Assembly: GCA_023266715.1 (NCBI GenBank)
Contig: JAHFPK010000190.1
Location: 1-5,585, forward strand
DNA: 5,585 bases
Reading direction: 5' to 3'
Source: Hyphomicrobiales bacterium
GTDB lineage: Bacteria > Pseudomonadota > Alphaproteobacteria > Rhizobiales > Aestuariivirgaceae
Shown: positions 1 through 5,585 of the stretch, one piece after another
How positions within the stretch are numbered: the first letter of the stretch is position 1
How the letters are laid out: each line of letters starts with the position of its first letter
Translations under genes and position numbers: made by a program
Notes under the pieces: generated by a model
Told to the model about the DNA's origin: nothing
The model's input: only the letters and a program-made list of their open reading frames with translations
Database searches by the model: none

Positions 1-74
1 GCACCTGCTCCCAGGGCCTTTTCCATGCGCTCGGGCTGGTCGCCGGGCACGAACAAGAATGAACGCAGTCTCAT
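1..74 (-). CDS. CitE/HpcH-type CoA-ester lyase, N-terminal fragment (runs off left edge)
   Basis: Only the first 24 codons are in the window. They begin at an ATG whose first base is 74 and read MRLRSFLFVPGDQPERMEKA followed by LGAG. The RSFLFVPGD segment is the characteristic first beta strand and loop of the HpcH/HpaI aldolase / citrate lyase beta-subunit (CitE-like) TIM-barrel family, which cleaves or forms beta-hydroxyacyl-CoA esters such as malyl-CoA, citramalyl-CoA or HMG-CoA with Mg2+. The start overlaps the stop of the upstream hydratase as ATGA (4-base overlap), with AAGAGG at 88-83 as the probable ribosome-binding site. Following a carboxylase and a MaoC hydratase, it is best read as the C-C cleaving last step of a leucine or itaconate-type pathway. 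The catalytic residues are outside the window, so the exact substrate cannot be judged. A malyl-CoA or citramalyl-CoA lyase is the main alternative. Confidence 0.78.
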   Translation of the reverse strand, partial: MRLRSFLFVPGDQPERMEKALGAG

Positions 75-523
75 CCCCCTGACCTCTTTAATAGTGCCAT
101 GCGCAGGCACTGGCAGACAATTTCTTCGCGCTGGTTTAAGGCGCGATGCTGGAACGTGACGATGCCCGCGTTTGGCCGGGATTTTGACGACTTAAGCTCC
201 ACTACCTCGGTCTCAGCCCGCAAGGTATCGCCAATGAATACTGGCTTCGGCATTGTCACCTTGTCATAGCCAAGATTGGCAACCAACGTTCCCAGCGTCG
301 TGTCCCCCACCGACAATCCGACCATCAAGGCGAAGGTGAAAGTGCCGTTGACGACAATGCGACCGAATTCCGTGGCGCTCGCATACTCCGTATCAAGATG
401 CAGAGGCTGGGGATTGTGCGTCAGTGTCGAGATGATGAGATTGTCTGTCTCGGTCACTGTTCGATGGATCTCATGGGCAATGCGGTCGCCCACCTTCCAT
501 TGGTCAAAAAAGCGGCCAGCCAT
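71..523 (-). CDS. MaoC-family (hot-dog fold) enoyl-CoA hydratase/dehydratase
   Basis: This is a 150-residue single hot-dog protein, the usual length for one-domain MaoC/(R)-specific enoyl-CoA hydratases. The hydratase motif is at residues 35-44 (THNPQPLHLD). His42 is the expected catalytic histidine, and the position five residues before it, Asp in PhaJ-type enzymes, is Asn37. Gly60 falls where the family's oxyanion-hole glycine is expected. The middle (residues 77-100, with ANLGYD and PVFIGDT) resembles the MaoC subgroup that includes mesaconyl-CoA and itaconyl-CoA-type hydratases acting on branched dicarboxylic CoA esters. Its ATG shares its A with the carboxylase stop (TGATG), and its stop overlaps the lyase start. 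From context it probably hydrates 3-methylglutaconyl-CoA (or itaconyl-CoA) and hands the product to the CitE-like lyase. The family call is firm; the substrate is inferred. Confidence 0.9.
   Translation of the reverse strand: MAGRFFDQWKVGDRIAHEIHRTVTETDNLIISTLTHNPQPLHLDTEYASATEFGRIVVNGTFTFALMVGLSVGDTTLGTLVANLGYDKVTMPKPVFIGDTLRAETEVVELKSSKSRPNAGIVTFQHRALNQREEIVCQCLRMALLKRSGG
83..88 (-). promoter_or_regulatory. Ribosome-binding site of the CitE-like lyase gene
   Basis: AAGAGG on the minus strand lies 8 bases before the ATG at 74, inside the last codons of the hydratase gene. Together with the ATGA stop/start overlap it supports this start and suggests translational coupling. Confidence 0.5.
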
Positions 524-2397
524 CAGCTTTCTCCCTTTTCCACCCGCGCCAGTAAAGCGCCTTCGGATACCTGCGCGTCAACACTTGCTTTCAGTTCTGT
601 TATGATTCCATCGAACGGCGCAACAAGCCCCTGTTCCATCTTCATAGCTTCAATGACCACCAGCCGCTGGCCCTTTTTGACCTTGTCGCCAAGTTCTACA
701 TCGACCGCTATCACGCGGCCAGGCATCGGCGACAGTATCATACCGTCAGAAGCCGCGCCGCCTCCCGATCTGTCGGCACGCGGCGGCCCGAAAGGCCACG
801 CCTGCCCTTCCATAAAAAGCACTCGCTCGCCATCGGCCATGGTGGCAAGTGTGCCGGTCGACTCTATCGTCGGATCAAGGGCCACAAGATGTGCGGCACC
901 GGCAATGTGAATGGCAACTTCAATGTAACGAGGAGATGCGATACGAAATCCCGAGAGCGCCGTCCAAGGATCATTAGCTTGATCCGAGATCAACGCGTGT
1001 GCAGCGGCCTGCAGCACACCTGCATCCGGAACGAGGCTCGGAATCAATTGTGTGCCATGTCGTTCAATGAATCCGGTATCAATGCGGCCGGCGATGAAGT
1101 CAGCATGGTTGGCGGCACGGGCAAGGAAGCCCGAATTGGTACGCACCGGCCAGACCTCGATCTTGCCACAAGCCCTGGCCAGCTTCGCCGCCGCCTCGGT
1201 TCGGCTGGGAGCGTGGACAATCAGCTTGGCAATCATCGGATCATAATCCGCCGTGATTTCACCATCCTCCTCGACACCACTATCGACCCGGATGTCATTG
1301 GGCAGGCGGAGGCGATCCAGCTTGCCGATCGAAGGCAGGAATCCGTTTGCCGGATTTTCCGCATAGAGTCTCGCCTCCATGGCCCAGCCAGAGATTGAGA
1401 GTTCGTCTTGCCGTTTCGGCAGAGACTCACCAGACGCAACCCGCAACTGCCATTCGACCAGGTCCTGTCCGGTAATTGCTTCGGTCACTGGATGTTCAAC
1501 CTGAAGCCTGGTGTTCATCTCCATGAACCAGATGCGATCCGCCCGCAGCCCCTCAGACGCATCGGCAATGAATTCAACGGTGCCCGCCCCGACATAATCC
1601 ACGGCGCGAGCTGCCTTGACTCCAGCAGAGCAAATTGCCCGGCGCGTGGCCTGATCCATGCCCGGTGCCGGTGCTTCCTCAATCACTTTCTGATGGCGGC
1701 GTTGCAGAGAGCAATCGCGCTCAAACAAATGGACCACGTTGCCGTGGCTATCGCCGAAGACCTGAACTTCGATGTGGCGTGGGTTACTGATATATTTCTC
1801 AATCAGCATGCGGTCATCGCCAAATGAAGCCGCAGCTTCGCGGCGGCAAGAGACAAGGGCATCGGCAAAAGCGCCCGCTTCGTCAACCCGGCGCATGCCC
1901 TTTCCGCCACCACCGGCTACCGCCTTGATCAGAACCGGGTAACCGATTTTATTTGCCTCATTCTGCAGGCGTTGGGCCGACTGGTCGTCGCCCATATAGC
2001 CCGGCGTGACAGGGACTCCCGCTTTTTGCATCAAACGCTTCGCCGCATCCTTCAGTCCCATGGCGCGGATAGCAGCAGGCGGCGCGCCCACCCAGACGAG
2101 TCCCGCTGCCTGTACGGCTTCGGCAAACTCCGCATTTTCGGACAGAAAGCCATAACCGGGATGGATTGCCGATGCTTTCGTTGCCTTTGCCGCCTCCAAT
2201 ATCTTGGCGCCAGCGAGATAACTTTCGCGCGCGGGTGCCGGACCAATCATGACAGCTTCATCCGCCTCGCGCACGAAGGGCATGTCGGCATCAACATCGG
2301 AATGAACGGCGATGGTGCGAACACCAAGTGCGCGCGCGGTACGAATGATGCGGCGGGCGATCTCACCACGATTGGCGATGAGGAGGCTTTCAATCAT
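523..2397 (-). CDS. Acyl-CoA carboxylase alpha subunit (biotin carboxylase + biotin carrier), probable 3-methylcrotonyl-CoA carboxylase
   Basis: This 624-residue subunit carboxylates its own biotin with ATP and bicarbonate and passes the carboxyl group to the beta subunit. Domains in order: biotin carboxylase N-terminal domain (about 1-112, starting IESLLIANRGEIA); ATP-grasp domain (about 115-325) with the glycine-rich loop GGGGKGM at 162-168, HIEVQ at 208-212, RRHQKVIEEAP at 233-243 and the metal/bicarbonate motif with Glu275, Glu293, Asn295 and Arg297; biotin carboxylase C-terminal domain (about 335-445) with EARLYAE at 341-347; a variable linker and subunit-interaction region (about 450-545); and a C-terminal biotinyl domain (about 553-620) with the biotinylation motif EAMKMEQ, modified lysine Lys586. 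All recognisable catalytic residues are present. FMEMNTRLQVEHPVTE fits methylcrotonyl-CoA carboxylase well, but propionyl- and geranyl-CoA carboxylase alpha subunits are close relatives, so the call rests partly on the beta subunit. The start lies 2 bases after the beta-subunit stop, with a weak CGGA ribosome site 7 bases ahead, which suggests coupled, stoichiometric synthesis. Confidence 0.93.
   Translation of the reverse strand: MIESLLIANRGEIARRIIRTARALGVRTIAVHSDVDADMPFVREADEAVMIGPAPARESYLAGAKILEAAKATKASAIHPGYGFLSENAEFAEAVQAAGLVWVGAPPAAIRAMGLKDAAKRLMQKAGVPVTPGYMGDDQSAQRLQNEANKIGYPVLIKAVAGGGGKGMRRVDEAGAFADALVSCRREAAASFGDDRMLIEKYISNPRHIEVQVFGDSHGNVVHLFERDCSLQRRHQKVIEEAPAPGMDQATRRAICSAGVKAARAVDYVGAGTVEFIADASEGLRADRIWFMEMNTRLQVEHPVTEAITGQDLVEWQLRVASGESLPKRQDELSISGWAMEARLYAENPANGFLPSIGKLDRLRLPNDIRVDSGVEEDGEITADYDPMIAKLIVHAPSRTEAAAKLARACGKIEVWPVRTNSGFLARAANHADFIAGRIDTGFIERHGTQLIPSLVPDAGVLQAAAHALISDQANDPWTALSGFRIASPRYIEVAIHIAGAAHLVALDPTIESTGTLATMADGERVLFMEGQAWPFGPPRADRSGGGAASDGMILSPMPGRVIAVDVELGDKVKKGQRLVVIEAMKMEQGLVAPFDGIITELKASVDAQVSEGALLARVEKGES
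531..537 (-). promoter_or_regulatory. Ribosome-binding site of the MaoC hydratase gene
   Basis: AAGGGAG on the minus strand sits 7 bases before the ATG at 523, within the last codons of the carboxylase alpha gene. It is the clearest Shine-Dalgarno sequence in the window. It supports the ATG that overlaps the upstream TGA by one base. Confidence 0.6.
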
Positions 2398-2399
2398 CG

Positions 2400-3989
2400 C
2401 TACATCCGGAACACGCCGAAGCGCGGCCGTTCAGGGATTGGCGCATTCAGTGTTGCAGAGAAGGCAAGGCCTAATATATCGCGCGTTTGAACTGGATCAA
2501 TAATGCCGTCATCCCACAACCTTGCAGTGGCGTAGTAGGGATTGCCCTCGGCTTCGTAGCGGGATCTGATTGCGTTCTTGTATTCTTCTTCGTCGACAGC
2601 CGACAATTGATCACTGCGGACCGATGACAACACAGAGGCGGCTTGCTCTCCGCCCATCACGCTGATCCGGCTGTTCGGCCAAGTGAACAGGAAGCGCGGG
2701 CTGTAGGCCCTGCCGCACATTCCGTAGTTGCCCGCGCCAAAACTACCGCCAATCAGCACGGTAACTTTCGGCACGCTGGCGGTTGCCACCGCCGTCACCA
2801 GCTTGGCGCCATCCTTTGCAATGCCGCCGGCTTCATACTTGCCGCCAACCATAAAGCCGGAAATATTCTGGAGAAACAGAAGAGGTACGCGGCGCTGGCA
2901 GGCGAGTTCAATGAAATGTGTACCCTTCAAGGCGCTTTCGGAAAACAGCACGCCGTTGTTGGCCAGTATGGCAACCGGAATTCCCCAAATGCGTGCAAAC
3001 CCGCAAACCAGCGTGGTGCCATAGAGTGACTTGAACTCATGCATCTCGGACCCATCGACGATGCGGCCAATCACTTCGTGCACCTCATAGGGTGTGCGGA
3101 CGTCCTGGGGGATCAGGCCATAGAGATCTTGCGGGTCAAGTTTCGGAGGCCGCGGATCCGCGGTTTCAATATCAGCCGTTTTCGCCCGGTTAAGCCTCGC
3201 CACGATCTCGCGGACGATTAGCAAGGCGTGCTCATCATTCTCGGCAACATGGTCAACTACGCCCGAGCGGCGGCCGTGAGTCTCGGCACCACCAAGCTCT
3301 TCCGCAGTGATTACTTCGCCGGTGGCCGCCTTCACCAGGGGAGGACCTGCAAGAAAGATTGTGCCCTGATTGCGCACGATCACTGTTTCATCCGACATGG
3401 CCGGAACATAGGCCCCGCCTGCGGTGCAGCTTCCCATCACACAGGCGATCTGGGGAATGGCTTCGGCAGACATGGTTGCCTGATTGAAAAAAATGCGCCC
3501 GAAGTGTTCCCGGTCGGCAAAAATCTCGGCCTGGTGCGGCAGGTTTGCCCCGCCACTGTCAACGAGATAGATGCAAGGCAAGCGGTTCTGCAACGCTATC
3601 TCCTGGGCGCGCAAATGTTTCTTCACGGTCATTGGGAAATAGGCTCCGCCTTTGACCGTGGCATCATTGGCAACGATCATCACTTCACGGCCCGACACGC
3701 GGCCTACTCCGGCAATTATTCCCGCTCCTGGAGCTTCATCTTGATACATGCCATTTGCCGCAAGGGCGCCAATTTCCAAAAATGGCGAACCGGGATCAAG
3801 CAAGCGCATGACACGGTCACGCGGCAATAATTTGCCGCGCTCTACATGCCGCTTGCGTGAAGCCTCAGGCCCGCCACGACCGGCAGCAGCCAGTTTTTGC
3901 CGCAGTTCTTCTACGAGCGACGTGTTATGTGCCGCGTTCGCTTGAAACGAGACACTCTTGTAATCAACCAGTGTTGAAAGGGTGTTCAT
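2400..3989 (-). CDS. Acyl-CoA carboxylase beta subunit (carboxyltransferase), probable 3-methylcrotonyl-CoA carboxylase
   Basis: This subunit transfers carboxyl from biotin to the acyl-CoA; in leucine catabolism the reaction is 3-methylcrotonyl-CoA to 3-methylglutaconyl-CoA. Numbering from the ATG at 3989 (529 residues), the N-terminal crotonase-like half carries RGKLLPRDRV at about 51-60, SGGANLPHQ at about 145-153, the oxyanion motif CTAGGAYVPAMSDE at about 188-201 and GPPLVKAATGE at about 215-225. The C-terminal half carries NNGVLFSESALKGTHF at about 344-359, QNISGFMVG at about 374-382, GGSFGAGNYGMCGRAYSPRF at about 414-433 and the ending NAPIPERPRFGVFRM. GPPLVKAATGE and the GAGNYGMCGRAYSPRF block separate methylcrotonyl/geranyl-type beta subunits from propionyl- and acetyl-CoA types. 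I chose this ATG because family members begin with a similar MxxLxxxxDxxSxxFQAN segment. A GTG at 4043 (547 residues) has a better ribosome site, and an ATG at 3998 is also in frame. Geranyl-CoA carboxylase is the main alternative substrate assignment. Confidence 0.93.
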   Translation of the reverse strand: MNTLSTLVDYKSVSFQANAAHNTSLVEELRQKLAAAGRGGPEASRKRHVERGKLLPRDRVMRLLDPGSPFLEIGALAANGMYQDEAPGAGIIAGVGRVSGREVMIVANDATVKGGAYFPMTVKKHLRAQEIALQNRLPCIYLVDSGGANLPHQAEIFADREHFGRIFFNQATMSAEAIPQIACVMGSCTAGGAYVPAMSDETVIVRNQGTIFLAGPPLVKAATGEVITAEELGGAETHGRRSGVVDHVAENDEHALLIVREIVARLNRAKTADIETADPRPPKLDPQDLYGLIPQDVRTPYEVHEVIGRIVDGSEMHEFKSLYGTTLVCGFARIWGIPVAILANNGVLFSESALKGTHFIELACQRRVPLLFLQNISGFMVGGKYEAGGIAKDGAKLVTAVATASVPKVTVLIGGSFGAGNYGMCGRAYSPRFLFTWPNSRISVMGGEQAASVLSSVRSDQLSAVDEEEYKNAIRSRYEAEGNPYYATARLWDDGIIDPVQTRDILGLAFSATLNAPIPERPRFGVFRM

Positions 3990-4106
3990 GTTCGGCATTG
4001 TTTCAGTTTGAAATTCCACACCTTGACAGCCTATCGCATCCACTTCGCAATTCCTATACGCTGGGCGAGAGGCATGTAACCCATAGAACGAGCCACGGCA
4101 TCAGTA
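3990..4106 (-). other. Short gap between M24 gene and carboxylase beta gene, with alternative GTG start and its ribosome site
   Basis: This is the only spacer in the window longer than a few bases. Reading leftward on the minus strand, it holds AGGA at 4055-4052, placed 8 bases before an in-frame GTG (4043) that would add 18 residues to the carboxylase beta subunit. Between that GTG and the family-supported ATG lies a small inverted repeat, TTTCA-GTT-TGAAA at 4001-4013. I see no convincing -35/-10 pair and no GC-rich hairpin followed by a T run. It could be read through from the M24 gene or hold a weak internal promoter; the sequence does not decide. Confidence 0.4.
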
Positions 4107-5357
4107 TCAGCCGACTTCGATCAAATCACGCGGCGATGGAGCCATCACCTCGATGCCGGATTCTGTGATGAGAATTTGATCCTCGATGATGAAACCGCCA
4201 AGGCCCCTGATGTAATAGGGCGTTTCGAAGGCGAGTACCATTCCGGGTTCCGCCGTGGCCGTTGCGTCCGCCGAAATGAACGGCCATTCCTCGCTCCAGA
4301 TGCTGGCGCCGACGCCGTGGCCAAAATGGCCCCGGCCATAGGTCGAAAATCCGGCATCCCACATGGTTGTGGCTACCGCCCGATAGACATTGCTCAGCGC
4401 CACGCCGGGCCGAAGCAGCGCCAACCCGGCGTCGAAGGATTTGCGCAGTGCGTCGTAGATTATCCGTTCAGCAGGCCCCGCGTGGCCCAGAACAGCGGTG
4501 CGGCCACCATCGGAACTGTAGCCTTCGATAACACAGCCAACGTCGATCTTGATGAGGTCACCCGCCCGTGCCGGACCACCTGGCGAGAAGCCATCGCCGC
4601 CGACCGCAATATAGGCCCAGGCCGATGCAGGTAGCGGCAAATTTCGGAGGCTGGCTTCAGCCAATGCCGCCTCGCGCCAGATGGCGGTCATGGCTGCTGC
4701 GTCCATGCCCGCTGTGATCGCATCCGCAAGAGCGCTCACCCCGGCACGCGAAAGTTCGGCGGCGTTGCGCAAGTATTCAATCTCCTGCGGCGCCTTGATG
4801 GCGCGTAAATGCTCGACGAGATTGGTTGCATCGACCCACGACACCTCTGGCATCGCGCGATTGAAATTTGCCATGTCGCGGGCGGCGACAAATCCAAGCT
4901 CAAGCCCGATGCGCGCCTTGAGAAGCCCGCGCTCAGCGAGCGCATCACGAAGCAATTCAACGGAAGCGCTTGTGTCAAACTGGGCAGGGCGAGATTCACG
5001 CACCCGCTTTCCCATCGCCACATCTCTGTTTACGAGTGCCCGCGCAACATTCTCCGGATCGTCAGACCGGCGGTCGAATTGACCGGTCTCCACCCAAATC
5101 CGATGGGACCGGACATCATCGATCTGGGATTGCCGTTTGAATGCCTCAGCCTGCAGATCGCCAACGATTGCAGTCATCGGCCCATTGTGAGGCACCACAG
5201 CAAAAGCAGCACCGGCCCGTCTCCAGTAGGTCGCAACTCCCGGAAACGCGCCGGTGGCATATCTGATGCTTTCCGGCTGCGCCAGAACAAGGGCATCAAG
5301 CCCCTGCTCCGCCATCAGCCGTCGTGCGCGGCTCCGGTCAAGAAATCCGGAAGCCAA
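4107..5357 (-). CDS. M24-family metallohydrolase (creatinase/Xaa-Pro peptidase fold)
   Basis: The product is a 416-residue cytoplasmic protein with no signal peptide. Residues about 7-155 form the creatinase-type N-terminal domain (ARRLMAEQGLDALVLAQPE, then IRYATGAFPG). Residues about 190-405 form the pita-bread catalytic domain. All five dinuclear metal ligands of the family can be placed: Asp272 (KIDVG), Asp283 (SSDGGRT), His347 (GHFGHGVG), Glu378 (AFETP) and Glu392 (IIEDQ). The accessory histidines typical of aminopeptidase P and prolidase are not seen, so Xaa-Pro peptidase activity is uncertain; other M24 members hydrolyse creatine or N-acetyl-diaminobutyrate-type substrates. The start is TTG at 5357, five bases after the upstream stop, without a clear ribosome site. 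The next in-frame ATG (first base 5315) would remove part of the first helix, so TTG is preferred. It is probably cotranscribed with the upstream binding-protein gene and may process the imported substrate. Confidence 0.88.
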   Translation of the reverse strand: MASGFLDRSRARRLMAEQGLDALVLAQPESIRYATGAFPGVATYWRRAGAAFAVVPHNGPMTAIVGDLQAEAFKRQSQIDDVRSHRIWVETGQFDRRSDDPENVARALVNRDVAMGKRVRESRPAQFDTSASVELLRDALAERGLLKARIGLELGFVAARDMANFNRAMPEVSWVDATNLVEHLRAIKAPQEIEYLRNAAELSRAGVSALADAITAGMDAAAMTAIWREAALAEASLRNLPLPASAWAYIAVGGDGFSPGGPARAGDLIKIDVGCVIEGYSSDGGRTAVLGHAGPAERIIYDALRKSFDAGLALLRPGVALSNVYRAVATTMWDAGFSTYGRGHFGHGVGASIWSEEWPFISADATATAEPGMVLAFETPYYIRGLGGFIIEDQILITESGIEVMAPSPRDLIEVG

Positions 5358-5362
5358 CCCGC

Positions 5363-5585
5363 CTACTTCGTCGTCAGATTGTAGTAAATGACATCTTGGG
5401 TTGGCCCCATCACGAAGTTCTTTACATTGGCCCGCTCGGCCACCTGCTTGGTTTCCTGGAACATGATGATGAACGGTCCCTCATCCATCACCTTCTTCTG
5501 CAGGTCCTTGTACTCCTGCTCGCGCTTGCCTTCGTCGCGTTCGCGCACCGCGGCATCCGTCATCTTGGTGATCTCGGGAATGTCC
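5363..5585 (-). CDS. Family-5 ABC transporter substrate-binding protein, C-terminal fragment (runs off right edge)
   Basis: The last 73 codons and the TAG stop (5365-5363) of a longer protein are present, entering the window in frame as DIPEITKMTDAA. The fragment is Lys/Glu-rich: an alternating helix (KREQEYKDLQKKVMDEGP), then a PFIIMFQ strand, then KNFVMGPTQDVIYYNLTTK. This layout (helix, GPFI-hydrophobic strand, V-x-F/G-F-V turn, Y-x-L end) is the usual C-terminus of the SBP_bac_5 family: periplasmic receptors for peptides, opines, nickel or related solutes. The true start, signal peptide and ligand pocket lie outside the window, so the ligand cannot be named. The next gene begins five bases later, so the M24 hydrolase very likely belongs to the same transcript. 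The Met at 5563 is internal, not a start. Confidence 0.8.
   Translation of the reverse strand, partial: DIPEITKMTDAAVRERDEGKREQEYKDLQKKVMDEGPFIIMFQETKQVAERANVKNFVMGPTQDVIYYNLTTK

Noticed and set aside
398..910. Plus-strand open frame of 170 codons opposite the hydratase/carboxylase alpha junction
   Set aside because: It lies antisense to two well-supported genes, resembles no family I know and has low-complexity Ser/Pro/Thr-rich composition typical of a shadow frame.
1534..1542. Possible loss of catalytic residues in the biotin carboxylase
   Set aside because: Checking the ATP-grasp motifs showed the glycine loop and Glu275, Glu293, Asn295 and Arg297 all in place. The Trp in GWAMEARL is also common among acyl-CoA carboxylases.
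1972..2490. Plus-strand open frame of 172 codons across the carboxylase alpha/beta junction
   Set aside because: It is antisense to the biotin carboxylase N-terminal domain and the end of the beta gene, with Arg/Cys-rich composition and no family resemblance.
3228..3830. Plus-strand open frame of 200 codons opposite the carboxylase beta gene
   Set aside because: It lies entirely antisense to strongly conserved carboxyltransferase sequence; the His/Cys/Arg-rich translation is a codon-bias shadow.
523..3989. Assignment as propionyl-CoA or acetyl-CoA carboxylase
   Set aside because: The beta subunit carries GPPLVKAATGE and GAGNYGMCGRAYSPRF blocks typical of methylcrotonyl/geranyl-type carboxyltransferases rather than propionyl or acetyl types. 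Geranyl-CoA remains possible but no terpenoid-degradation genes are visible.
3990..4106. Rho-independent terminator or strong promoter between the M24 and carboxylase genes
   Set aside because: The only pairing seen (TGGG with CCCA across a 14-base loop) is too weak and has no T run. No -35/-10 pair with proper spacing stands out.
4809..5384. Plus-strand open frame of 191 codons opposite the M24 gene
   Set aside because: It is antisense to the M24 N-terminal domain, with no recognisable domain or ribosome site; treated as a shadow.
5363..5563. A free-standing 66-residue protein starting at the Met at 5563
   Set aside because: The frame stays open to the window edge and the sequence is the C-terminal end of a family-5 solute-binding protein, so this Met is internal.

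Overview
All supported genes in this window lie on the minus strand and read right to left. The gene density, the tight gene junctions, the moderately high GC content (roughly 57-58% by eye) and the protein style suggest an alphaproteobacterium, plausibly of the rhizobial order. That placement is an inference from style; no taxonomic marker is present.

Layout in transcription order. The window opens (5585 to 5363) inside the C-terminal end of a family-5 extracellular solute-binding protein, the binding component of a peptide/oligopeptide-type ABC transporter. Five bases later comes an M24-family (creatinase/Xaa-Pro-peptidase fold) metallohydrolase (5357 to 4107). After a short gap of 63 to 117 bases, depending on the chosen start, come the two subunits of a biotin-dependent acyl-CoA carboxylase. 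These are the carboxyltransferase beta subunit (about 3989 to 2400) and the biotin carboxylase/biotin carrier alpha subunit (2397 to 523). Their sequences fit 3-methylcrotonyl-CoA carboxylase best. A small MaoC-type hydratase (523 to 71) follows, and then the first 24 codons of a CitE/HpcH-type CoA-ester lyase that runs off the left edge (74 to 1). The last four genes are separated by 2 bases or overlap by 1 and 4 bases, so they are almost certainly one translationally coupled operon.

The most informative point is the gene set. Normally 3-methylcrotonyl-CoA carboxylase is followed by a crotonase-type methylglutaconyl-CoA hydratase and a DRE-TIM HMG-CoA lyase. Here the next two genes are a MaoC hydratase and a CitE-like lyase. 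This resembles the Mycobacterium tuberculosis accD1-accA1-Rv2499c-Rv2498c cluster, where the lyase acts in leucine catabolism and itaconate breakdown. The simplest model is that the carboxylase makes 3-methylglutaconyl-CoA, the MaoC protein hydrates it to (R)-HMG-CoA, and the CitE-like enzyme cleaves that to acetyl-CoA and acetoacetate. Upstream, a peptide-type transporter and an M24 hydrolase could feed amino acids into the pathway, but that link is speculative.

I found no tRNA, rRNA, insertion sequence, CRISPR array, convincing promoter or terminator. The only non-coding stretch of note is the M24-accD gap, which is under 120 bases.
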